64,000 nt of DNA from JACMJL01 sp963791805 (GTDB taxonomy: Bacteria; Bacillota; Clostridia; Clostridiales; Clostridiaceae): contig CAWBTU010000006.1 in NCBI GenBank assembly GCA_963791805.1, forward strand, positions 372,001 through 436,000, written 5' to 3'. Position numbers and translations under genes: made by a program. This document shows positions 51,701 through 60,376 of this stretch, piece by piece. The notes under the pieces are model-generated. The model worked only from the letters and a program-made list of their open reading frames with translations. It had not been told where the DNA came from and searched no databases. The first letter of the stretch is position 1; each line of letters starts with the position of its first letter.

Positions 51701-54700
51701 TCAAATTAGATAACGCAATTATTGTAAAAGCTGGAGATGGGTATCAAAAACAAAGATATAATCGATATATGATAAACCCTTCAAATATAGATGATTATAA
51801 GATTCTATTAGAATCATTAAAACAGAGCAATGTTAATGTTAAGAATATTTTGCATATGTGGTCATGCAGTCAGCAAGAAACAGTAGCAAGCATTATGAAT
51901 AGGGGTATATACTCAATGTTCAATTTATGCAAAGCTTTAGCTCAGCAAGGACTTAAAGATAAAGTAAAACTAGCGTTTATCTACGATGGAGGCAATGAAA
52001 TATCTTCTGCCTTAAATAGCGCAGTAGATGGTTTTATACAATCATTAAAGCAAGAACTACCCAAATTAGATGTAAAAATGCTTGGATTAGATAGAGATGA
52101 GAATTCGTTGAGAAAAAAAATATTCTCTGAATTGGCTTCTAATGACAAGGATGTTTATTATGAAGGCAATCGTAGAATGATTAAGCAATTTGTAGAAAAA
52201 AAATTATATGAAGTAGCAGAAGATGCTCGAGTACCATTTAGACATAAGGGTGTATATTTGATTACTGGAGGTATGGGAGGTATTGGCAAAATACTGGCAA
52301 AGCACTTATCAAGTGAGTATAATGCTAGACTTATCTTAATAGGTCGCTCTGATTTGGATGAAAAGAAAAAAACATTCATTGAAGGATTAGAGTTAGAAGG
52401 TTCAGAAGTGCTGTATGTGAAAGGTGATATTTCAGTAAAACAAGATGTACTCAATATAATTAATAAAAGTCGTTCAAGATTTGATTTAATCAACGGTATT
52501 ATTCATTGTGCAGGTCTGTTAAATGATAATTTGTTAATCAAAAAGACTTATGCTGATATTCGAGAAGTGCTTTTACCAAAAGTAGACGGCACAATTTGTT
52601 TAGATGAAGTAACAGCAGATGAAACTTTAGACTTTTTCTTACTGTTTTCTTCTGTATCTAGCCTTGGTAATAGAGGTCAAAGTGATTATGCTTATGCAAA
52701 TAGTTTCTTGAATACTTTTGCGGCGTTGAGGGAGCAAAAGAGAATGGAAAATGAACGCCATGGTAAGACGATGAGTATTTGTTGGCCTATGTGGGAAAAT
52801 GGTGGTATGAGTATGAGTTTAGAAGCATTAAAATTTTTAAACACTGCAAAGGGCATTCATCCCATAACATCTACAGTAGGTTTTAAAGTCATTGAAAAAG
52901 GATTGTTAATAGATAATAGTCATATTTTTGTTTACTATGGTGATATCGAAAAAATTAAGAGAAGCAATCAAGTAGAGCCTAAGGAAATAGAAAATGAAAG
53001 AGCTATACCAGTATCTCAGAAAGTGAAAATGGATGGGAAAAGGGTATTTGATCATGTAAAGAACTTTTTAGTAAGTACTGCTTCATCCTTGCTTAAAATT
53101 AAGAATATGGATATTGATCGTGATTTAGAACAATATGGTTTTGATTCTATAAGTCATACTGAGTTAACTAACAAAGTCAATGATGAGTATGATATAGACC
53201 TTATGCCAACTGTATTCTTTGAGCTAACACAACCGACAATAAGGGCATTAACTCAATATCTATGCGATAAATATGAAGAAAAAATCATCAATATTAAGAA
53301 ATTGCGTGAAGAAAAGCAAAGTATGCAGATAAATAATAAGCCTATTAATACTAATAATGAAGAATTAAAATTTTTAAAAAAAGTAAGCAAACCAAAAATT
53401 GAAAATCTAAATGTGCAATCTACATTTAATAAAAATAAGATAGGAGAAGTAGCTAATTATAGTAATTTCAATGATGCTTTTTATAACGATGTATCGAAGG
53501 ATATTAATGTGAGTAGACCAGCAAATATTGTTAATCAAAAGCAGAATGACAGAAATGATATGGTAGCAATTATCGGAATGAGCGGTATTTTTCCTCAATC
53601 AGAAAACTTAGATGAATTCTGGGACAACCTTGTAAATGAAAGAACATTAATAACGGAAATTCCGGAAAATAGATTTGATTGGAAACAGTTTGACGATCAA
53701 AAAGTAAAATGGGGCGCTTTTATGAAAGAAGTGGATAAGTTTGATGCTGATTTCTTTGGTATATCTCCACAAGAAGCGGAGGTAATGGATCCTCAACATC
53801 GTCTATTCTTACAGGTTGCATGGAGTACGATTGAAGATGCTGGTTACAAAGCGTCTGATTTATCAGGAACAGATACCGGAATATTTGTAGGTATCGGTAC
53901 ACAAGACTATTCAGAAATCCTAGAAAATAATTTAGTAGGGCACAATCCATATGCATTAACAGGAAGAACTCCTTTCATGTTGGTAAATAGACTTTCTTCT
54001 ATGTTGAACTTACATGGACCTAGTGAACCAATAGATACAGCGTGTTCAAGCTCATTAGTAGCTGTGCATAAAGCTGCTGAAGCTATTCGTAATGGTACTT
54101 GTAATATGGCAATTGCAGGCGGTTCAAATGTAATAATAACACCTAGAGTACATTTAGCGTTCAGTGAAGCAGGCATGTTAAGCAAAACAGGTGTATGTAA
54201 AGTCTTTGATGAAGAAGCAGATGGCACCATTAGAGGTGAAGGTATTGGTGCAATATTATTAAAATCATTGAGTGATGCAGTAGCGGATGGTGATCATATC
54301 TATGGTGTAATAAGAAGTTCTGGACAGAATCACAAAGGAAAAAGCGCTTCATTGACTGCACCAAATGCAAATTCGCAGTCAGACCTTTTAATAAGTGTAT
54401 ATGAAAAAGCTCAAATAGATCCTACCACAATCAGCTTTATCGAAGCGCATAGTACGGGGACTAGATTAGGTGATCCTATAGAAATCAATGGACTTAAGAA
54501 GGCATTTAATACATTATATAAAAAGTATGGCATTGATACTATGAAAGCTCATTGTGCTATTGGCTCAGTTAAGGCAAATATAGGTCATATGGAAGCAGCA
54601 GCAGGTATTGGTGCAGTCATTAAAGTATTGTTGTCAATGAAGTATAAAACATTACTAAGTACATTAAATTTCAATAAGCTGAATCCTTATATAAATTTAG

Positions 54701-56649
54701 ATAATAGTTCTTTATATATCAATCAGAAAACTTGTTCTTGGGATGTTGAGGAAGGTATTCCACGACGTGCAGGTGTAAGTGCCTTTGGTTTTGGTGGTGT
54801 CAATGCACATGTTATGTTAGAGGAATATTTACCTGAAACATATGGGTTTAAAAAACAGTCTACAATGGAAGCTGATTTATTGGCTCAGAATCCGGCGGTG
54901 ATTGTATTATCCGCAAAAAATGAAGAGAGATTAAGAGCACAAGCGCAATTGCTATTAGACGCTATTGAAAAGGATAATTTAAGAGATTGTGATTTGATGA
55001 ATATGGCCTATACTTTACAGAATGGTAGAGAAGCGATGGATGAGCGTTTAGGATTTATAGTCGAAACAATTGAAGAACTTAAAGATAAATTAACAAGGTT
55101 TATTATCGGTAATTATGGTTTTGATCAGTCATTTTTTAGAGGTAGAGTAGTAGAAGAAGAAAACGGAATAATATCGGTTTTAACAGAAGATCAAGGTATG
55201 GAAAATGTAATCAGGGGATGGACATTTAACAACGACTATAGCAAATTGTTAAGATTGTGGGTTAAAGGATTAAAGGTCAATTGGGCTGATATGTACAAAA
55301 ATATGCAGTTACAAAGGCTTTCATTGCCAACTTATCCATTTGAAAAGAATCGTCACTGGTTAGCAGTAGAAGTGGGAATCCAAGATAATAATGCATCCAG
55401 TATTTGTAAAAAACAAAGAATTAAGTCTTTATTAAATGTAGTAAATACAGAATTAGAAACAACGGCTAAAGAGAAAGTGCTTAGTATTTTAACTAAGTTA
55501 CTTGGGCACGAAATCAAACAAAATCATATGCAGTATGGTTTATCAGAGATTGGGGTAGATTCGATTATCCTCACTCAATTATTACAACAATTGCAAGTAA
55601 TAGACCAGAGTATTGATTTTGAAAGTTTATATCTTTGCCAATCTATAAAGGATATTATTGGTTTACTTGAAGCGAATGAAGTAATTTGTGGAAAAGAGAA
55701 AATTTATTATTCAGAATTAATTAGGTTGAACAAAGGTAATGATGATTTGCCCATATTCTGGATTCATGGTGGTTTTGGTGGTGTAGAAATCTACAGAGAA
55801 ATAGCGCAAATGATTAAGAGACCGTTTTACGGCATTCAAGCAAAAGGATACTTAACAGAGGACGAACCTATTGAAGGCATTGAAAATATGGCTAAGTACT
55901 ATATTGATATTATTAAATCTGTTCAGCCAGAAGGGCCTTATGACTTAGGGGGATTATCATTAGGAGGTACAATTGCTTATGAAGTAGCTCGACAACTTCA
56001 AGCTAAGGGGGATGAGATTCGTTCTATTGTAATGCTTGAATCTATTTTTGTTGAAGAATGCATGAAACAGGATTGGGCTTCTATGAAACCATCTGATCTC
56101 AAGAAAGATAGGATGTTAAGAGCAGTTAATCTTTTATTGGCATTTTCATCATCAGAAAAATTGGCCTTAATCGCTGATAATGAGCTCAATATCAATGCGT
56201 CAGATGAAACATTATTAGAAGAGTTAGTAAGCGTTGCTGTGGAAAAGGGAGCTAAGAAGTCACCGTATCAGCTAAGCAAAGCAATCAATCAATTAGAGAA
56301 AATACTTTATGTTTTAGATAAGAGTACAGCAAAATATGAGCCTATAGATTTTAAAGATTGTTATGGATTCCAAGTGTATTATTTCTGCAATAGCAAAGAC
56401 TCGTTATTTGGAGAAGAAAATCAATATTTTAGACTAGTAGATAAAGATCGTGTTTATGACTATCGTATTTTTGCCGAGAAATGGAAAGAAAAATTACCAA
56501 ACCTAAATACTTTAAAAGTGGTATCATCGAATCATCTAACTTTGCTTACTGATACAGAATCAAAAGAAGTAATTATGACTTTTTGTGAGCAATTATATAA
56601 TAAAGAATCAGTATCTCGAGAGTATTTGGAATCATTGCTGTTATGCTAG
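48715..56649 (+). CDS. trans-AT PKS: (PCP)-KS-DH*-KR-ACP-KS-ACP-TE, terminal
   Basis: Last assembly-line part. TTG 48715 is merely the first possible start in this frame; the true protein should begin in the NRPS. By base: KS8 48820-50105 (Cys 49333 in SNCSSSL, as in KS domains that accept aminoacyl chains; HGTGT and NIGH intact); DH 50715-51540 with His at 50803 but the usual Asp of DxxxQ replaced by Glu (LEGCLQS, 51304), so it may be weak, inactive or an isomerase-type domain; KR 52240-52850 (GGMGGIG, SDYAYAN); ACP Ser 53146; KS9 53560-54825 (Cys 54043, HSTGT, NIGH); ACP Ser 55561; type I thioesterase 55730-56600 with GLSLGGT (Ser 55957) and His 56533. The TE resembles the internal TE of the preceding PKS and should release the product. 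No AT domain. Confidence 0.92.
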   Translation: MESCEIGQEVRVDVGDATLTSVDEISDNEYPSYYKDSVAIIGISCQFPGAKNQHEFWDNLMKAKEGVRKLTMKELKDLNIPDEIFKHPKFVPVQQTIEDKDTFDPEFFMISYRDAELMDPQMRLLLQNSWKAIEDAGYVPEEITNTAVYMSTSNNFYQAPDESVDYNIVESSSSYISWLLGQGGTVPTMVSYQLGLKGPSYSVHSNCSSSLVGLYEGYKSVQSGEVDYALVGASTIHTSEPAGHIHLPGLNFSSDGHIRTFDASADGMVGGEGVAVIMLKNAIQAIEDGDNIYALIRGIGINNDGADKVGFYAPSVKGQIDVIDKVLKSTEIDVETIDFIEAHGTGTKIGDPIEVSALTKIYRRYTDKNQYCGIGSVKTNIGHLDTVAGLAGCIKIALSLYNKHIPPTLNYNKANKEIDFNQSPFYVLDKGKDLKESNKPYRAALSAFGIGGTNAHAIFENYIRPEEQVKQSKKDSVQIIPISARNEERLKEYIKALHGFLKNKTELDIRNIAYTLQVGRKAMESRVAFLSNNLEDLVRQLELYLDNDENDNFVEKSTEMGDESALKVTFDKLNIITQNINNDNKITNKTGNHSYLSIASLIEQGEVKNIAKAWVNGCGINWLLLHEKEKPSRISLPTYPFAKDRYWKTRTMTKKTLQTAMPQVPKLHPLIDRNTSDFMEQKYTTNLVGEAYYLADHIIQDNKVLPGVIHIEMGRAAGQMTINQNIHAIKNVVWSRPIIVDDMRDVNVVLKLQDDEITYSIQTYEQDEKIIHSQGKLVYLEATKYVPPVNEILDIEACKARAQHMIRHEVFYESGEDNVYNYGSTFRPIREMYVGDKEALTRIAVAESLYEDFDQYTLHPSLLEGCLQSIVGLMESTGIKPFMPFAIEEINIIAKFPKEGYVYATLADGDNSSIDTMRFNMTFVDVQGQPVAIIKKYSIRTITKGSENKNIVENCLDTVYFHNEWIEKPLNNNVEPVAMNENVLIFCDSEIINEEFKLDNAIIVKAGDGYQKQRYNRYMINPSNIDDYKILLESLKQSNVNVKNILHMWSCSQQETVASIMNRGIYSMFNLCKALAQQGLKDKVKLAFIYDGGNEISSALNSAVDGFIQSLKQELPKLDVKMLGLDRDENSLRKKIFSELASNDKDVYYEGNRRMIKQFVEKKLYEVAEDARVPFRHKGVYLITGGMGGIGKILAKHLSSEYNARLILIGRSDLDEKKKTFIEGLELEGSEVLYVKGDISVKQDVLNIINKSRSRFDLINGIIHCAGLLNDNLLIKKTYADIREVLLPKVDGTICLDEVTADETLDFFLLFSSVSSLGNRGQSDYAYANSFLNTFAALREQKRMENERHGKTMSICWPMWENGGMSMSLEALKFLNTAKGIHPITSTVGFKVIEKGLLIDNSHIFVYYGDIEKIKRSNQVEPKEIENERAIPVSQKVKMDGKRVFDHVKNFLVSTASSLLKIKNMDIDRDLEQYGFDSISHTELTNKVNDEYDIDLMPTVFFELTQPTIRALTQYLCDKYEEKIINIKKLREEKQSMQINNKPINTNNEELKFLKKVSKPKIENLNVQSTFNKNKIGEVANYSNFNDAFYNDVSKDINVSRPANIVNQKQNDRNDMVAIIGMSGIFPQSENLDEFWDNLVNERTLITEIPENRFDWKQFDDQKVKWGAFMKEVDKFDADFFGISPQEAEVMDPQHRLFLQVAWSTIEDAGYKASDLSGTDTGIFVGIGTQDYSEILENNLVGHNPYALTGRTPFMLVNRLSSMLNLHGPSEPIDTACSSSLVAVHKAAEAIRNGTCNMAIAGGSNVIITPRVHLAFSEAGMLSKTGVCKVFDEEADGTIRGEGIGAILLKSLSDAVADGDHIYGVIRSSGQNHKGKSASLTAPNANSQSDLLISVYEKAQIDPTTISFIEAHSTGTRLGDPIEINGLKKAFNTLYKKYGIDTMKAHCAIGSVKANIGHMEAAAGIGAVIKVLLSMKYKTLLSTLNFNKLNPYINLDNSSLYINQKTCSWDVEEGIPRRAGVSAFGFGGVNAHVMLEEYLPETYGFKKQSTMEADLLAQNPAVIVLSAKNEERLRAQAQLLLDAIEKDNLRDCDLMNMAYTLQNGREAMDERLGFIVETIEELKDKLTRFIIGNYGFDQSFFRGRVVEEENGIISVLTEDQGMENVIRGWTFNNDYSKLLRLWVKGLKVNWADMYKNMQLQRLSLPTYPFEKNRHWLAVEVGIQDNNASSICKKQRIKSLLNVVNTELETTAKEKVLSILTKLLGHEIKQNHMQYGLSEIGVDSIILTQLLQQLQVIDQSIDFESLYLCQSIKDIIGLLEANEVICGKEKIYYSELIRLNKGNDDLPIFWIHGGFGGVEIYREIAQMIKRPFYGIQAKGYLTEDEPIEGIENMAKYYIDIIKSVQPEGPYDLGGLSLGGTIAYEVARQLQAKGDEIRSIVMLESIFVEECMKQDWASMKPSDLKKDRMLRAVNLLLAFSSSEKLALIADNELNINASDETLLEELVSVAVEKGAKKSPYQLSKAINQLEKILYVLDKSTAKYEPIDFKDCYGFQVYYFCNSKDSLFGEENQYFRLVDKDRVYDYRIFAEKWKEKLPNLNTLKVVSSNHLTLLTDTESKEVIMTFCEQLYNKESVSREYLESLLLC

Positions 56650-56666
56650 AATATTTTATGTCCCTT

Positions 56667-56689
56667 AAGAATCATATTAATTGGTTCTT
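56667..56689 (+). terminator. Weak hairpin after the last PKS gene
   Basis: 8-bp stem AAGAATCA/TGGTTCTT with two G-U or weak pairs, 18 bases after the PKS stop. The following bases are only mildly T-rich, so termination would be inefficient. Confidence 0.3.
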
Positions 56690-56748
56690 ATCAGGCATTA
56701 ATTGTTGTATTAAAAAATGATAATTTTGTAAAAAATTTAAAAATTTTA

Positions 56749-56775
56749 TTGATATTTTTTTTAGTATATTATACT
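56749..56775 (+). promoter_or_regulatory. Possible promoter of the uvrA-like gene
   Basis: TTGATA (56749-56754) and TATACT (56770-56775) with a short 15-bp spacer, about 48 bases before the start codon. A separate promoter would let resistance be expressed without the 40-kb PKS transcript. Confidence 0.4.
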
Positions 56776-56822
56776 ATTTAACATGAAATAGCGATGGATT
56801 AATTTAGCTAGGAGGTATTATT

Positions 56823-59195
56823 ATGGGAAATGTAGAAATTAAAGGTGCTAAAATTCATAATCTAAAAGGATTTGATATAGATATACCTAAAAATAAACTT
56901 GTTGTGGCTACAGGCGTAAGTGGCTCTGGCAAGTCTAGTCTAATGTTTGACATTATATTCGAAGAAGGACGTAGAGAATATTTACAAGCATTAGGTTTGT
57001 TTCCAGGATTAGAAGATGAGAAAAAGTTTGACAGCATATCAGGGCTTAGTCCTACAATAGCAGTACAACAACGATTAGTTCGTCAAAATAACCCTAGATC
57101 AACAGTGGCTTCAAAGACTCAGATTTTAAGTATGCTATGCCTACTTTATTCAAGTGAAGGAAAGATTATTTGTTCTGATTGTGGTGAAATTGTTGGTGAC
57201 AATTTAATTTGTGAAGAATGTGGCAATGAAGAAAAAAGATTAGAGATTGGATTCTTCTCATACAATAATGTTAACGGTATGTGTATGCAGTGCTCTGGTA
57301 GAGGTGCGTATTTTGATGTGAATATGGATAAAATAGTTACAGATGAGAAAATGACTGTAAGAGAAATATTTCATGTTATTGGTGTTACTCCTGGTATAGA
57401 AAGAGTATTGGAAAGAAATTTAAAAGAATATATGGATATGCCTTATATGGAGATTCCGGAGGATATTAAGGATGAAGTCGTTAATGGACATTATACACAA
57501 AGTAATAGTGATAATCAAAGCTTTTGTGTAGCTAGAATTTTAAAGAGTCGTCAGGAGAAAGGTGAGTACTTGCATGGTATGTACGAAATGCTTGAATGTC
57601 CTGAGTGTAAAGGATTCCGTATAGGTGAAGAAGCTCGAAGAGCGCTAATTGAAGGAAAACATATTGGTGAAGTGGGAAAAATGACACTTACTGAATTAAA
57701 AGAATTTTGCGAATCAGCATTAAGAAATCCAGAGATAAAACAATTAGGAATTAACCTATTGAACGATATACTTAAGAAAGTGAATGCGTTGATTAAATCA
57801 AGATTAGGTTACTTATCATTATATAGAGAAATGTCTACACTGAGTGGTGGAGAAATCCAAAGAATATTCTTGAATTCTCATTTGGAATCTAAGATGAATT
57901 CATTAATTTATATCCTAGATGAACCAACAGCGGGATTACATGAATCTGAAAAAGAAGAATTGATTCATTCTATTAATGGTCTTACGAAATTAGGGAATTC
58001 CGTTATCGTAGTAGAACATGATCGAAGGACTATTGAAGAAGCGGATTATATAGTTGATATTGGACCTAAAGCGGGTGTTGAAGGGGGAAATGTCATTTAC
58101 ACTGGTCATCTTCAAGGATTGTTGGATTGTGAGTGTTCAGTGACTGGTCAATATCTGTCAAAAAAAATCGAGATGCCAGTAATAACACAAAGAAAAAGAA
58201 TCGAAGAAACTATGTTAAAGGAAAAAATTACATTGCACAATGTAAATACTAATAACTTAAAAAATGTCACAGTGTCATTCCCATTAGGTTTTATGGTAGG
58301 GGTTGCTGGGGTATCTGGTAGTGGAAAGAGTTCATTAGTTTCTGATGCATTGCTTCCATTAATTAAGAATCATTTTAATAGAGAATCAAGTAGTGATAAT
58401 AGATTGTCCAAGATAGAAGGTGTTGAATTCATCAAAGGTTACTCGGATGTATCTCAAGCACCAATTGGTAGAAATAATAATTCTAATCCTATGACGTTTA
58501 TCAAAGTTTGGGATAAAATTAGAAAGTTGTTTGCTGAGCAGCCTATAGCGAAGGAACTTGATTTAACAGCAGGTCACTTTTCGTTCAATTCAAAAGGTGC
58601 ATGCGAAGAGTGTGGTGGTAGTGGTCGTAAAGCGGTTTTCCCAGATGGAAGTATGATGATGTACACGACATGTAATGCATGTAAAGGTAAGCGTTTCAAT
58701 GACGAAACGATGTCAGTAACATACAAAGGCAAAAGTATTGCAGATGTATTAGAGATGCAGATTTCTGAAGCTATTCCATTCTTTGAAGGTATTAAAAGTA
58801 TTTTATCTCCATTAGAAATTATGGTGCGTATCGGTATGGGGTATTTATCCCTTGGTCAACCAACGTCAACAATGAGTGGTGGGGAAATACAGCGTCTTAA
58901 GTTAGCAAAAGAAATCGGTAAACAAAGAAATGGAAATATCTTATATGTATTAGATGAGCCAACAACTGGTTTAAGTATGTATGATACGGCACAATTGATT
59001 AAATTGCTAGATGAATTATTGGTAAATGGTAATTCCGTAATTGTAATAGAACATAATCTAGATATTCTAAAATCATGCGATTGGATTATTGAACTTGGAC
59101 CAGAAGGTGGTACTGGAGGTGGCACAATCATTGCACAAGGTTCACCAGAAAAATTAAAAGAAAATCCTCATTCTGTAACTGGAAAATATTTATAG
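56823..59195 (+). CDS. UvrA-like ABC protein lacking the UvrB-binding domain
   Basis: 790-residue soluble tandem ABC ATPase of the UvrA family. First Walker A GVSGSGKSS near 31-38, signature LSGGEIQRI near 340, Walker B YILDEPTAGLH near 366; second Walker A GVAGVSGSGKSS near 498, signature MSGGEIQRLKLA near 684, then VLDEPTTGL. Zinc clusters are CSDCG with CEECG near 117-137, CMQCSG, and CEECGG/CNACKGKR near 597-627. The first zinc Cys lies about 135 residues earlier than in E. coli UvrA, which fits loss of the UvrB-binding domain, as in UvrA2 and the self-resistance protein DrrC. Next to a biosynthetic cluster it probably protects DNA from, or removes, the product. ATG 56823 follows AGGAGG. 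Confidence 0.88.
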   Translation: MGNVEIKGAKIHNLKGFDIDIPKNKLVVATGVSGSGKSSLMFDIIFEEGRREYLQALGLFPGLEDEKKFDSISGLSPTIAVQQRLVRQNNPRSTVASKTQILSMLCLLYSSEGKIICSDCGEIVGDNLICEECGNEEKRLEIGFFSYNNVNGMCMQCSGRGAYFDVNMDKIVTDEKMTVREIFHVIGVTPGIERVLERNLKEYMDMPYMEIPEDIKDEVVNGHYTQSNSDNQSFCVARILKSRQEKGEYLHGMYEMLECPECKGFRIGEEARRALIEGKHIGEVGKMTLTELKEFCESALRNPEIKQLGINLLNDILKKVNALIKSRLGYLSLYREMSTLSGGEIQRIFLNSHLESKMNSLIYILDEPTAGLHESEKEELIHSINGLTKLGNSVIVVEHDRRTIEEADYIVDIGPKAGVEGGNVIYTGHLQGLLDCECSVTGQYLSKKIEMPVITQRKRIEETMLKEKITLHNVNTNNLKNVTVSFPLGFMVGVAGVSGSGKSSLVSDALLPLIKNHFNRESSSDNRLSKIEGVEFIKGYSDVSQAPIGRNNNSNPMTFIKVWDKIRKLFAEQPIAKELDLTAGHFSFNSKGACEECGGSGRKAVFPDGSMMMYTTCNACKGKRFNDETMSVTYKGKSIADVLEMQISEAIPFFEGIKSILSPLEIMVRIGMGYLSLGQPTSTMSGGEIQRLKLAKEIGKQRNGNILYVLDEPTTGLSMYDTAQLIKLLDELLVNGNSVIVIEHNLDILKSCDWIIELGPEGGTGGGTIIAQGSPEKLKENPHSVTGKYL

Positions 59196-59253
59196 GAAGT
59201 GCATTTAGATATGTTACGTAATGAGTTGTAAATAGAGAAAGGAGGATATTACT

Positions 59254-60261
59254 ATGGAGCATTTAAAGACATGGGAAAAAGTTTCAGCAGAATCCGTAGG
59301 TATGAATGAACAAAAATTGAAAGAGTTAGATAGTGCATTGAACTTTCAATTAGGTATTGTAAAGGGCGTAACTGTACTGAGAAAAGGGCAAAATGTATTT
59401 GAAAAATATTTTAAAGGTGTTGCCCCAGAAACAAGCATTGATATGACATCGGTAACTCAATGCATTATGTCAGCTTTAATTGGTATTGCAATTGATAAGG
59501 GTTATATAAAGAGTGTTGATGATAAGGTAATCGACTATTTTCCAGAGGCTGCTGCCAAAGGCAGTGTTTTTTTAAAGCACTCCCTTACTATAGAAAATCT
59601 TTTGACGATGACAACGTCATATGCATGGAAAAAGAAAGAGCCACTAGATCGTTTAAGAAAACAAAAGGATTGGCATAATTTTATTTTAAGTATGGTTGCT
59701 CTAAAAGGAAAAGATGGAGAAATTAGTTACAATCTATCAACATCTCATTTACTTTCTGTTATACTAACTAAAGCAACAGGCGTTTCAGCAAGAGAATTTG
59801 CAAATGAACATCTATTCAGACCAATTGGTATGAGAGAAATACCGGATCAAACAATGAAATCTTATTCAAAAGATAATATTTTCGGTAAGAGTATTACAGG
59901 GTGGATAAAAGACCCACAAGGCTACAACACGGGCGGATGGGGATTAACTTTAGCATTAAGAGATATGGCTAGATTTGGTCAACTTTATTTAAATAAAGGT
60001 AAGTGGGGAGAGCAACAGATTATTTCACAAGAATGGATAGAATCTTCTATCATGCAAAAGACAGAAGATTTCGGATATTTATGGTGGTTAAGACAGGATA
60101 ATGATATTAAGACTTATCTTGCAGCAGGAATAGGTGGCACATATATTTACTGTATTCCTGAAAAAGAAATTGTAGTAGCCATCGCATCAGAAATGAGTAA
60201 AATGATTATTGATCGTTGGGAAATTATTGAAGAATACGTACTTCCAGCAGTAGAAAAATAA
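59254..60261 (+). CDS. Beta-lactamase-fold serine hydrolase with altered active site
   Basis: 335-residue protein of the class C beta-lactamase / penicillin-binding-protein-like family, without a signal peptide, so cytoplasmic. The SxxK catalytic motif reads S66-V-T-Q69 (TSVTQCIMSALIGIAIDKG): the general-base Lys is Gln (codon CAA, one change from AAA). The second motif is YNLSTSHLL near 159 and the third region is GIGGTYIY. The ATG has an AAGGAGG site. Related proteins in biosynthetic clusters cleave prodrug groups or act on esters and amides, but loss of Lys questions catalysis. It follows the uvrA-like gene by 58 bases and precedes a terminator. Confidence 0.8.
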   Translation: MEHLKTWEKVSAESVGMNEQKLKELDSALNFQLGIVKGVTVLRKGQNVFEKYFKGVAPETSIDMTSVTQCIMSALIGIAIDKGYIKSVDDKVIDYFPEAAAKGSVFLKHSLTIENLLTMTTSYAWKKKEPLDRLRKQKDWHNFILSMVALKGKDGEISYNLSTSHLLSVILTKATGVSAREFANEHLFRPIGMREIPDQTMKSYSKDNIFGKSITGWIKDPQGYNTGGWGLTLALRDMARFGQLYLNKGKWGEQQIISQEWIESSIMQKTEDFGYLWWLRQDNDIKTYLAAGIGGTYIYCIPEKEIVVAIASEMSKMIIDRWEIIEEYVLPAVEK

Positions 60262-60273
60262 ATAAAAAGTTTT

Positions 60274-60325
60274 ATAATAGAGATTGCCTATATCAGAATA
60301 ATATGGGTAGCTCTATTATTTTGTT
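60274..60325 (+). terminator. Rho-independent terminator after the serine hydrolase
   Basis: ATAATAGAG (60274-60282) pairs with CTCTATTAT (60311-60319), with inner pairing of GCCTATAT and ATATGGGT, followed by TTTTGTTC. It stands before the acyltransferase gene, so the AT needs read-through or a promoter of its own. Confidence 0.75.
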
Positions 60326-60376
60326 CAATATTTTTAAATTAATGAATAGGATTCAAATATGAAAGGGGTTTGAAAT

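Noticed and set aside
16475..56649. Repeated blocks as possible CRISPR or tandem DNA repeats
   Set aside because: The similarity is between KS, KR and ACP domains at the protein level; spacing and lengths fit modules, not repeats with spacers.
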